The translations under genes were made by a program, and so were the position numbers. The notes beneath the pieces are model-generated. The model did not search any database. It was given only the letters and a program-made list of their open reading frames with translations, and was not told where the DNA came from. Below, piece by piece: positions 7,354-13,542 of a DNA stretch of 19,145 nucleotides. This stretch comes from an uncultured bacterium (GTDB lineage Bacteria > Bacillota > Clostridia > TANB77 > CAG-508), in NCBI GenBank assembly GCA_905215615.1, contig CAJMQM010000010.1, positions 1 through 19,145 of the forward strand. The letters are read 5' to 3'. Position 1 is the first letter of the stretch. Every line of letters starts with the position of its first letter.

Positions 7354-7382
7354 TTGACTTTTATTTAAAAAAGTTTTATAAT
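7354..7382 (+). promoter_or_regulatory. Strong sigma-A promoter of the toxin-antitoxin operon
   Basis: TTGACT (7354-7359), 17 bases, perfect TATAAT (7377-7382). The predicted start falls at about 7389, exactly where the GCCAT-6-ATGGC inverted repeat (7389-7404) begins, a position suited to an operator for the HTH antitoxin or to a 5' hairpin protecting the mRNA. Confidence 0.75.
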
Positions 7383-7388
7383 ATATTT

Positions 7389-7404
7389 GCCATCAAAAAA
7401 TGGC
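7389..7404 (+). promoter_or_regulatory. Inverted repeat GCCAT-6-ATGGC at the transcript start
   Basis: Five-base arms (7389-7393, 7400-7404) around a C+A-rich loop, starting 7 bases after the -10 box of the toxin-antitoxin operon. It may be the autoregulatory operator of the antitoxin or an RNA hairpin; the sequence cannot tell which. Confidence 0.35.
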
Positions 7405-7430
7405 ACTTTTGTTAACAAAGGAGGAACAAT

Positions 7431-7772
7431 TTGGAAGATATAAAACATCAAATTGTTAGGCAAAAGCTTACAATTATTAAGCAACTTGTAACAAAAGATA
7501 TTAATGGAGATAAATTTATACTTGCAAATAGAAATAAGAATAGAACTTTTATGCTTGAATATGGTTTATTAATTAATGATATAAAAGGTATCATATTAAA
7601 TCTAGAAGTAGACGACTATTATAAAGGTCCTGAAAAGGATGATGCAGGATTTGAAGGTGAAATATGGATTTTCACTCCTATTTTTCAAAACACCAAATTG
7701 TATATAAAAATTCGCATAGACAACAATACTCTAGTAATATGTATATCTATTCACGAATTTGGTATTTATTAA
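7431..7772 (+). CDS. MqsR-like toxin of a type II toxin-antitoxin pair
   Basis: A 113-residue protein with TTG start at 7431, six bases after AAAGGAGG. Residues 1-35 form a helical part (IVRQKLTIIKQLV) with a following 'DKFILANRNKNRTFMLEYGL', and the C-terminal half carries 'VDDYYKGPEKD', 'EIWIFTPIF', 'LYIKIRID' and 'LVICISIHE'. This order (helices, then D-YYKGP, W-F, YIK and a final strand ending in S-H/F) matches MqsR-type mRNA interferases of the RelE/ParE-like fold. The assignment rests on pattern and on the neighbour, whose N-terminus is an MqsA/YgiT-type zinc finger. The gene is 15 bases from the antitoxin and comes first, the MqsRA order. An RNase activity is inferred. Confidence 0.7.
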   Translation: MEDIKHQIVRQKLTIIKQLVTKDINGDKFILANRNKNRTFMLEYGLLINDIKGIILNLEVDDYYKGPEKDDAGFEGEIWIFTPIFQNTKLYIKIRIDNNTLVICISIHEFGIY

Positions 7773-7787
7773 GGGGGGGTAAATATA

Positions 7788-8798
7788 ATGAAGCATTATT
7801 GTCCTTATTGTAATTGTGAGCAAGATTATTATATTGACAAAAGAATTTTTAAAGAATATAAAGGCATTGAAGTTAATGTAGAAGAAAATGTCCCAATTTG
7901 TAAAAAGTGTAAAAATGAATTAGTAATTAATAGTATTGAAAACGAAAATCTAAAGAGAATTTATACTAAATATAGAGAAATTAAAAATATTGTCACACCA
8001 TTAGAAATAAAAGCTTTAAGAGATAAATATAATATTTCTCAAAGAGAATTAACTGCTATTTTAGATTTTGGAAAAATGACTATTAATAGATATGAAAATG
8101 GCTCATTACCATCTAAATCTCAAAGTGATTATTTAAAACTAATTTCAAAAGATGAACAGGAATTTTTTAATAAAGTAAAAGAAGCCTATTATACTAATAG
8201 AATTACCCAAAAAACATTTTCTAAAATAGAAAGTATTATTAATAATCAAAGTATTCATGATAATAATTATAAACTTAAATTATATATTGAAAATGAATTA
8301 AAAACATCTCCTAATATCTTTAATGGTTTTAAAGTTTTAGATTTAGACAAATTACAAAATTTAATTTCATATATAGCAAGTAAAACTAAATTATACTTAA
8401 CTAGCTTGAATAAATACTTATGGTTTATAGATATGATTTCATATAATGAAAGAGCTATTTCTATTACTGGTCTCACTTATGTTCATGAGCAATATGGTCC
8501 TGTAATTATAAATCGCAAATATGAAGAAATATCAAAACTAGATGAAAAATATAAAAGAGAAGATAAAGAAAATAACGATGGTAGTATTCAATCCATTATT
8601 ACTAGTAATGGCAACTATGATTTATCTTCTTTTAATGATAAAGAAATTAAAATTATAAATTATGTTATTAGTTTACTAAGTAATAAATCCGTAAAAGAAA
8701 TTTCTAATTTGTCACACAAAGAACTTGCTTGGAAAAATACTGAAAGATTTGAGAAAATTTCTTTTGAATATGCTAATAGCCTTAAAGTATTAAAATAA
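7788..8798 (+). CDS. Antitoxin: MqsA-type zinc finger, HTH and SocA/DUF4065 (Panacea) domain
   Basis: A 336-residue protein; ATG 7788 follows GGGGGGT. Three parts are visible. Residues 1-45: a zinc finger with CPYC at 5-8 and CKKC at 38-41 (MqsA/YgiT type). Residues 68-120: a helix-turn-helix with LRDKYNISQRELTAILDFG and INRYENG. Residues about 190-335: a SocA/DUF4065-like domain starting 'LQNLISYIASKTK', with 'LTSLNKYLWFIDM' and 'YVHEQYGPVI' as its core. DUF4065, also called Panacea, is the neutralising domain of a widespread, promiscuous antitoxin family. It likely binds the toxin encoded just upstream and represses the shared promoter by its HTH. Composition is even more AT-rich than flanking genes, as often in mobile toxin-antitoxin modules. 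Confidence 0.8.
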   Translation: MKHYCPYCNCEQDYYIDKRIFKEYKGIEVNVEENVPICKKCKNELVINSIENENLKRIYTKYREIKNIVTPLEIKALRDKYNISQRELTAILDFGKMTINRYENGSLPSKSQSDYLKLISKDEQEFFNKVKEAYYTNRITQKTFSKIESIINNQSIHDNNYKLKLYIENELKTSPNIFNGFKVLDLDKLQNLISYIASKTKLYLTSLNKYLWFIDMISYNERAISITGLTYVHEQYGPVIINRKYEEISKLDEKYKREDKENNDGSIQSIITSNGNYDLSSFNDKEIKIINYVISLLSNKSVKEISNLSHKELAWKNTERFEKISFEYANSLKVLK

Positions 8799-8829
8799 AC
8801 TGCTAAATCTTATAATTTATTATCACAAA

Positions 8830-8881
8830 CTCAAAAAAATAAGTTACTTTTACCTCTATTAAAAGTAACTTATTTTTTGAG
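8830..8881. terminator. Bidirectional terminator between the antitoxin and the 8945 gene
   Basis: A perfect 15-bp stem around a 7-base loop (AATAAGTTACTTTTA and its complement) is flanked by an A run on the left and a T run on the right, and pairing continues into CTC/GAG at the ends. It can stop transcripts of both converging genes. Confidence 0.85.
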
Positions 8882-8944
8882 CTTTCTAGTTTTTTAACAT
8901 ATAAATAAAACTAAGTCTGCACGCGATTTGCTTATATTGTTTTA

Positions 8945-9256
8945 TTAGTAGCATTTTTTATCTTTTTTATTACACATTTTTTCAATAATTTTTATTATAA
9001 TTAGTAGTATTAGTATTATTGCAAATATAATTAAAGCTGGTAGTATTGCTAATAATATTGCACCTATTATAGGTATTGCCCCAATTATTAGTCCTATTGT
9101 TAATGCTAATAAAATTGATAATATTGCTATTATTATTTCTATGCAGTTTTTTCCCTTTTCCTTATTTTCCTTCTTACATGGTTTCTTGTGCTCCTCATAG
9201 CATTTATTATCACAATTATTTTCATAGCAATTTGTATATTTATTATCGTCGTACAT
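8945..9256 (-). CDS. Small membrane protein with Cys-rich polar ends
   Basis: A 103-residue protein; ATG 9256 follows AGGGAGG. I do not recognise a family. The N-terminal 38 residues are polar and rich in Cys, Tyr, Asn and Lys (Cys at about 10, 15, 19, 27 and 38). Residues 39-92 form a long hydrophobic stretch, probably a helical hairpin with a Gly/Pro turn (GLIIGAIPIIGA). The C-terminus is short and charged with two Cys (MCNKKDKKCY). The Cys clusters on both ends could bind metal or form disulfides. It is monocistronic: glmU's terminator precedes it and a shared terminator follows. An inverted repeat lies directly before its ribosome site. Function unknown. Confidence 0.65.
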   Translation of the reverse strand: MYDDNKYTNCYENNCDNKCYEEHKKPCKKENKEKGKNCIEIIIAILSILLALTIGLIIGAIPIIGAILLAILPALIIFAIILILLIIIKIIEKMCNKKDKKCY

Positions 9257-9269
9257 ATTTTTTCCTCCC

Positions 9270-9303
9270 TAATAGTGTTTTTCATAAGCTTTTAACACTA
9301 TTA
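9270..9303 (-). promoter_or_regulatory. Inverted repeat directly upstream of the ribosome site of the 9256 gene
   Basis: TAATAGTGTT (9270-9279) and AACACTATTA (9294-9303) are perfect 10-base arms around 14 bases. On the minus-strand mRNA the hairpin ends next to GGGAGG. It may be an operator or a translation control hairpin. Confidence 0.4.
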
Positions 9304-9324
9304 ATATATAATATGTACAAACAT

Positions 9325-9360
9325 AAAAAAACGGGACAGATTATTATTTTTTTCTATCCC
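9325..9360 (-). terminator. Rho-independent terminator of glmU
   Basis: On the minus strand GGGATAG (9360-9354) pairs with CTGTCCC (9339-9333), seven pairs with one G-U, followed by seven T (9331-9325). It lies 14 bases after the glmU stop. Confidence 0.7.
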
Positions 9361-9374
9361 AAATATGTTAATTA

Positions 9375-10637
9375 TTATTTTTTATTCCAATTTTCTTTAT
9401 TTGTTTGACGTTGTCTTGCAATTGCTAATGCATACTCTGGTACGTCATCTGTAATTGTAGATCCTGCCGCAACAAATGTATTGTCGCCTAGTGTTACTGG
9501 TGCTACTAAGTTTGTGTTTGAACCTATAAATGAGTGATTTCCAATTATAGTTTTGCTTTTATTAAATCCATCATAATTACATGTAATTGTTCCACAACCA
9601 ATATTGCATTTTTCCCCTATTTCACAGTCACCCATATATGATAGATGTGGTACTTTTGTTCCTTCACCTATTATTGCTTTCTTTATTTCTACAAAGCTTC
9701 CTATTTTTACATGATTAGCTAGTTTACAGCCTTCACGAATATATGAATTTGGACCTATTTCGCAATCTTCACCTATTACAACTCCAGATTTTATTGTTGT
9801 ATTTGGATGTATTACTGTGTCGATACCTATTTCTACATTGTCATAAATATATGTAGTATTTGTATCTTCTATTGTTACACCATTTTTCATAAGCTCTGTG
9901 TTTATACGCATTTGTAAAACTTTTGTTAATATTCCTAACTGAATTCTATCATTTATTCCTAGTATTTCTGTATTATCTTCTACAATTACTGCACCAGTTT
10001 TTAGACCTTTATTGTTCATTATTTGTATAACATCTGTAATGTAATATTCTCCTTGTTTATTGTTTGGAGTTAATTCTTCTAGTGCATCTAATAATGATTC
10101 TATATCGAAACAATAAATTCCAGCATTTATTTCTGTTATTTTTTTCTGTTCTTCTGTTGTGTCTTTTTCTTCTACTATTCCTTCTATATTTCCGCCTTCA
10201 TCTCTTACAATTCTACCATAACCTGTTGGGTCATCATAAATTGCTGTAAGTAATGTTGCATATTCTTTATTTTCTATACTTTTTTCTATTAATTTATTTA
10301 ATGTTTCTGGTCTTATTAAAGGAACATCTCCGTTTAAAACTAAAACTCTTCCTTTTTTTCCTTTTAAGTATTCTTTAGCTTGCATTACTGCATGACCTGT
10401 TCCCAACATTTCTTCTTGAAATGCATATTTTATATTTTCTCCTAATACTTTCATTACTTCTTCTTTTTTGTAACCAACTACTGCTACTATATCTTTTACT
10501 CCTGCTTTTTCAGCATTTTCCACTGCTCTTTTTACAATTTCTTTTCCATATATTTTTTGAACTAATTTTGAATTTTTGGATTTCATCCTTGTACCTTTAC
10601 CTGCTGCCATAACAATAGCAATAATATCATTTTCCAT
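9375..10637 (-). CDS. glmU: Bifunctional UDP-N-acetylglucosamine pyrophosphorylase / glucosamine-1-phosphate acetyltransferase
   Basis: A 420-residue protein that acetylates glucosamine-1-phosphate and joins it to UTP to give UDP-GlcNAc for peptidoglycan. The uridyltransferase half (1-225) shows MAAGKGTRMKS at 10-20, QEEMLGTGHAVMQA at 74-87, GDVPLI at 103-108 and GEYYITDVI at 196-204. The left-handed beta-helix half keeps the acetyltransferase residues: Arg301 in YIREG, NHVKIGSFVEIKK, His331 in HLSYMGD and TITCNYDG at 350-357. Compared with usual GlmU (about 455 residues) some 30 residues are missing before YIREG, about two turns of the helix, with the catalytic part intact. Start ATG 10637 follows AAAGGAAG. 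Its own terminator follows. Confidence 0.95.
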   Translation of the reverse strand: MENDIIAIVMAAGKGTRMKSKNSKLVQKIYGKEIVKRAVENAEKAGVKDIVAVVGYKKEEVMKVLGENIKYAFQEEMLGTGHAVMQAKEYLKGKKGRVLVLNGDVPLIRPETLNKLIEKSIENKEYATLLTAIYDDPTGYGRIVRDEGGNIEGIVEEKDTTEEQKKITEINAGIYCFDIESLLDALEELTPNNKQGEYYITDVIQIMNNKGLKTGAVIVEDNTEILGINDRIQLGILTKVLQMRINTELMKNGVTIEDTNTTYIYDNVEIGIDTVIHPNTTIKSGVVIGEDCEIGPNSYIREGCKLANHVKIGSFVEIKKAIIGEGTKVPHLSYMGDCEIGEKCNIGCGTITCNYDGFNKSKTIIGNHSFIGSNTNLVAPVTLGDNTFVAAGSTITDDVPEYALAIARQRQTNKENWNKK

Positions 10638-10737
10638 TTAACGTCTTCCTTTCTATAAAGATTTTTTATATATGATATGCAGAATATTTTGCCTAGTGCA
10701 TACATAAAAAATTAAATCTTCAGTTATTGTAACATAT

Positions 10738-10767
10738 AAAATATAAAAAGTCTAGACAAATGGTCAA
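10738..10767 (-). promoter_or_regulatory. Candidate promoter of glmU
   Basis: Minus strand TTGACC (10767-10762), 18 bases, TATTTT (10743-10738), about 100 bases before the glmU start. The -35 is good, the -10 mediocre. Confidence 0.3.
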
Positions 10768-10831
10768 TTCGTTAGAAATCATGTAAGCCAAGGAGTTTAA
10801 ATAAAAGTATATAACTTTTTTCAATTTTTAG

Positions 10832-10861
10832 TCATAAGTTTGCAAATATCTAATATACATT
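10832..10861 (+). promoter_or_regulatory. Sigma-E-like promoter before spoIVA
   Basis: TCATAAG (10832-10838), 15 bases, TATACATT (10854-10861), compared with the known mother-cell sigma-E pattern of an ATA-containing -35 and CATACA-T at -10. SpoIVA genes are sigma-E controlled in Bacillus, which supports the call; the -10 has mismatches. Confidence 0.4.
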
Positions 10862-10908
10862 AAATAAAGTTTAGTACAAACATTTTTCTTAAGGGGGTTA
10901 ATAAGTTA

Positions 10909-12390
10909 ATGGAAGAAAACTTAAAATTATATCAAGATATAGCAAATCGTACAGATGGTGACATTTATGTAGGTGTGGTTGGTCCTGTAAGAACTGGTAA
11001 ATCTACTTTTATAAAAAATTTTATGGATTTATTAGTTATTCCAAATATTAATAACGAATATAAAAAAGAACGTGCACGTGATGAGTTACCTCAGAGTGCT
11101 GGTGGTAGAACAATAATGACAACAGAGCCAAAATTTATTCCTAATGAAGCTGTAGATATTACTGTTGGTTCCAACTTAAATTTAAAGGTAAGGCTTGTAG
11201 ATTGTGTAGGTTATTTAGTTAATAATGCAATTGGTTATTTAGAAGATGATATGCCTAGGATGGTTAAAACACCATGGTTTGAGGAAGAAATTCCTTTTGA
11301 AGAGGCTGCTGAAATTGGAACTAGAAAAGTTATTAAAGAGCACTCTACAATAGGCATATTAGTTACATCAGATGGTAGCATTACAGATATTCCAAGGGAA
11401 GATTACATTAGTGCAGAGGAAAGAGTTGTAAATGAGCTAAAAGAAATTAATAAACCATTTGTTATTGTTTTAAATACAGATGATCCATATTCTGAATATA
11501 CAAAAAGTTTAGCAAGAAAACTAGAGGACAAATACCAAGCTCCAGTAATTCCAACAGACTGTGCTAACCTTAATATTGATGACATTAATAATATTTTTGG
11601 TAAAATTTTATACGAATTTCCTATTGAAAGAGTAAATATTAATTTTCCTAGATGGATTGATAGACTTTCTAATGAGCACTGGCTAAAGAAAGAATTATTT
11701 TCTGAAATTCAAACTGCTTTTAGAGATGTAAGAATACTTAAAGAAGTAGATTCTTGCCTAGTTAAAATACAGCATACAGAAATAATTAGCTCTACTAATA
11801 TAGATGAAATAAGACTTGGCGATGGTAGTGTTAATATTTCAATAAACTTAATGGAAGATTTATTCTATAAAGTTTTAACAGAAATTTCTGGAGTTACTAT
11901 TGCAAATGAGGGTGACCTTTTTGCAACAATTAATGAGTTTTCTCAAACTAAGAGAAAATACGATAAAATAGCTTGTGCTATTGATGAGGTAAATGCTAAA
12001 GGTTATGGTATCGTTACTCCTACAATGGAGGAATTGGAATTAGAAGAACCTGAAATGGTTAAACAAGGCTCTAAATTTGGTGTTAAATTAAGGGCACATG
12101 CCCCTAGTATTCACATGATAAAGGCAAACATAACCACAGAAGTGTCTCCTATTGTTGGTAGCGAAAAACAGTCTGAAGAGCTAGTTAATTATTTGCTTTC
12201 TGAATTCGAGTCAGACCCAAAGAAAATATGGGAATCTAACATATTTGGCAAAAGCTTACATGAACTTGTTAATGAAGGTTTACAAAATAAATTATCTAGG
12301 ATGCCTGATGATGCACAAGAGAAACTTCAAGAAACATTAGAAAAAATAGTTAATGAAGGTAGTGGCGGATTAATTTGTATTATATTGTAA
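10909..12390 (+). CDS. spoIVA: Stage IV sporulation protein A, spore coat basement ATPase
   Basis: A 493-residue protein, the usual length. SpoIVA is an ATPase that polymerises on the outer forespore membrane, is the base for the coat and is needed for cortex formation. Seen here: Walker A GPVRTGKST at 25-33, the TRAFAC-like switch segment GGRTIMTTEPKF, VRLVDCVGY, LVTSDGSITDIPREDY, VIVLNTDDPYS as the base-recognition strand, and the conserved C-terminal tail GGLICIIL, which is needed for localisation in known homologues. ATG 10909 follows AAGGGGGT. A sigma-E-like promoter is upstream and a two-way terminator downstream. Its presence is the best evidence that the organism makes endospores. Confidence 0.97.
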   Translation: MEENLKLYQDIANRTDGDIYVGVVGPVRTGKSTFIKNFMDLLVIPNINNEYKKERARDELPQSAGGRTIMTTEPKFIPNEAVDITVGSNLNLKVRLVDCVGYLVNNAIGYLEDDMPRMVKTPWFEEEIPFEEAAEIGTRKVIKEHSTIGILVTSDGSITDIPREDYISAEERVVNELKEINKPFVIVLNTDDPYSEYTKSLARKLEDKYQAPVIPTDCANLNIDDINNIFGKILYEFPIERVNINFPRWIDRLSNEHWLKKELFSEIQTAFRDVRILKEVDSCLVKIQHTEIISSTNIDEIRLGDGSVNISINLMEDLFYKVLTEISGVTIANEGDLFATINEFSQTKRKYDKIACAIDEVNAKGYGIVTPTMEELELEEPEMVKQGSKFGVKLRAHAPSIHMIKANITTEVSPIVGSEKQSEELVNYLLSEFESDPKKIWESNIFGKSLHELVNEGLQNKLSRMPDDAQEKLQETLEKIVNEGSGGLICIIL

Positions 12391-12421
12391 ACGCACAGTT
12401 TTAAAAAATATTATAAAGCAT

Positions 12422-12459
12422 AAAAAACAATTAAAGAGAATATCTTTAATTGTTTTTTT
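12422..12459. terminator. Bidirectional terminator after spoIVA
   Basis: A 16-bp perfect stem (12422-12437 with 12443-12458) with a 5-base loop, an A run on the left and seven T on the right. It serves spoIVA and the converging 12481 gene. Confidence 0.85.
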
Positions 12460-12480
12460 ATGTCTAATTTATTTATTTTA

Positions 12481-12738
12481 TTATAATTTAATATTATCTA
12501 CTATTTTTATATCTTGAAATAAAAAGTTCTTTACTTTTTCCCCTGTTATTTCATAAAATAGAAAATCGTGAACTTTCTCTCCTGTAATCTCTTGATTCCA
12601 GAAATCATGAACTTCTCTAAACACTTTTTCTTGCTTTGGTGTTAGTTCAAGCTTTACTTCATGAAATAGAAAATTCTTTATTTTTGTCCATACAGATATT
12701 TCTGTTGGTAAATTACTTACTTCAAATTTCTTTTCCAT
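12481..12738 (-). CDS. Small protein of 13-residue repeats, convergent to spoIVA
   Basis: An 85-residue protein. ATG 12738 is chosen since GAAGGAGG lies 8 bases upstream; ATG 12762 overlaps that context without a site. Residues 43-81 are three tandem 13-residue units: VHDFWNQEITGEK, VHDFLFYEITGEK, VKNFLFQDIKIVD. A further copy, IKNFLFHEVKLEL, is at 20-32. The pattern is V/I-x-D/N-F-L/W-F-x-E/D-I/V, alternating aromatic and charged positions, which suggests self-association. No signal or membrane segment is seen. I do not recognise the family. Position between spoIVA and spoVT suggests a sporulation role, but this is inference from neighbours only. Confidence 0.7.
   Translation of the reverse strand: MEKKFEVSNLPTEISVWTKIKNFLFHEVKLELTPKQEKVFREVHDFWNQEITGEKVHDFLFYEITGEKVKNFLFQDIKIVDNIKL
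12496..12612 (-). repeat. Three 39-bp in-frame tandem repeats inside the 12481 gene
   Basis: Three units of 13 codons (12612-12574, 12573-12535, 12534-12496). The first two share 9 of 13 residues or more at protein level but differ at many silent positions, so the duplication is old and held by selection on protein. Confidence 0.65.
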
Positions 12739-12776
12739 TTTATAGTCCTCCTTCGTTTTCATAAAACACTACATTA

Positions 12777-12805
12777 TTTATACTACAATTATATTGTTTT
12801 TGCAA
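12777..12805 (-). promoter_or_regulatory. Promoter of the 12738 repeat-protein gene
   Basis: Minus strand TTGCAA (12805-12800), 17 bases, TATAAA (12782-12777), about 39 bases before the start codon. It looks sigma-A-like rather than like a sporulation sigma site. Confidence 0.45.
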
Positions 12806-12867
12806 GGTATTTTGTTTATTTTTGTTTTTACATTTTCATTACTAAAATATTACAATAGCATTACATA

Positions 12868-13422
12868 TTAAATTTGCATTTGTGTTCCCAAAAAGTTTGC
12901 TGCTGACTGCGCAACCTTTTGCTCTACTTCTGTCATCTTTGTTTTGCTTTCTTTAGATAAAAGTATAACACTTCCTATAACATCTCCATCTGATATAATA
13001 GGGTATACAACTTGTGCATTATATTTTCTTTCTTTATTATCATTTTTAGTTATTGGAATTGCTACATCATTATTTTCTTGACTTGTATAACTTTCTTTTT
13101 CATCCATTATACTTTCAAGTTCTGGGCTTACGTCCTGTTCTAAAAATTCTTTTTTTGACCCTCCAGATACAGCAATTACAGTATCTTTATCTGTTATACA
13201 CGCAATATGTCCTGTTGTTTTTGCAAGTGTTTCTGCATAACCTGTGGCAAATTCAGATAATTCACCTATTGGAGAATATTTTTTTAATATTACTTCTCCT
13301 TCCTTGTCTGTAAAAATTTCTAAAGGGTCACCTTCTTTTATTCTAAGTGTTTTTCTTATTTCTTTTGGAATAACAACTCTACCTAAATCATCAATTCTTC
13401 TTACTACACCTGTTGCTTTCAA
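12868..13422 (-). CDS. spoVT: Stage V sporulation protein T, forespore transcription regulator
   Basis: A 184-residue protein. The start is TTG 13422: it gives the family N-terminus LKATGVVRRIDDLGRVV and AAAGGAGGG sits 6-7 bases upstream, overlapping the codons of a longer frame that opens at 13482. Residues 1-50 are the AbrB-type swapped-hairpin DNA-binding domain (RVVIPKEIRKTLRIKEGDPLEIF). Residues 55-180 are a GAF-like sensor domain ('ACITDKDTVIAVSGG', 'YPIISDGDVIGSVILLS'). SpoVT modulates forespore genes and spore coat and germination properties in Bacillus. A putative forespore-type promoter is upstream. Length matches the family. Confidence 0.95.
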   Translation of the reverse strand: MKATGVVRRIDDLGRVVIPKEIRKTLRIKEGDPLEIFTDKEGEVILKKYSPIGELSEFATGYAETLAKTTGHIACITDKDTVIAVSGGSKKEFLEQDVSPELESIMDEKESYTSQENNDVAIPITKNDNKERKYNAQVVYPIISDGDVIGSVILLSKESKTKMTEVEQKVAQSAANFLGTQMQI

Positions 13423-13450
13423 AAATCTCCCTCCTTTTTTCATGATATTG

Positions 13451-13480
13451 TTATTATTCCTTTTAAATACATTTTTATAC
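13451..13480 (-). promoter_or_regulatory. Possible forespore (sigma-F/G-like) promoter of spoVT
   Basis: Minus strand GTATA (13480-13476), 15 bases, GGAATAATAA (13460-13451). This resembles the known sigma-F/G pattern (G-ATA at -35, GG..A.A at -10). AT-rich DNA gives such matches by chance, so it is weak; spoVT is sigma-G controlled in Bacillus. Confidence 0.28.
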
Positions 13481-13505
13481 ATCTTTATAAAATTTTTAAA
13501 AATTT

Positions 13506-13537
13506 AAGCACTGAGGTTTAATTTAACTTCAGTGCTT
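13506..13537 (-). terminator. Terminator at the end of the recD2-comFC-KAP unit
   Basis: A 13-bp stem with one G-U (13506-13518 with 13525-13537) and a 6-base loop, 5 bases after the KAP gene stop. On the minus strand it is followed by AAATTTTT; on the plus strand by TTTTT, so it may work both ways. Confidence 0.7.
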
Positions 13538-13542
13538 TTTGT

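Noticed and set aside
13423..13482. Longer SpoVT from 13482
   Set aside because: The extension contains the ribosome site used by TTG 13422 and does not match the family N-terminus.
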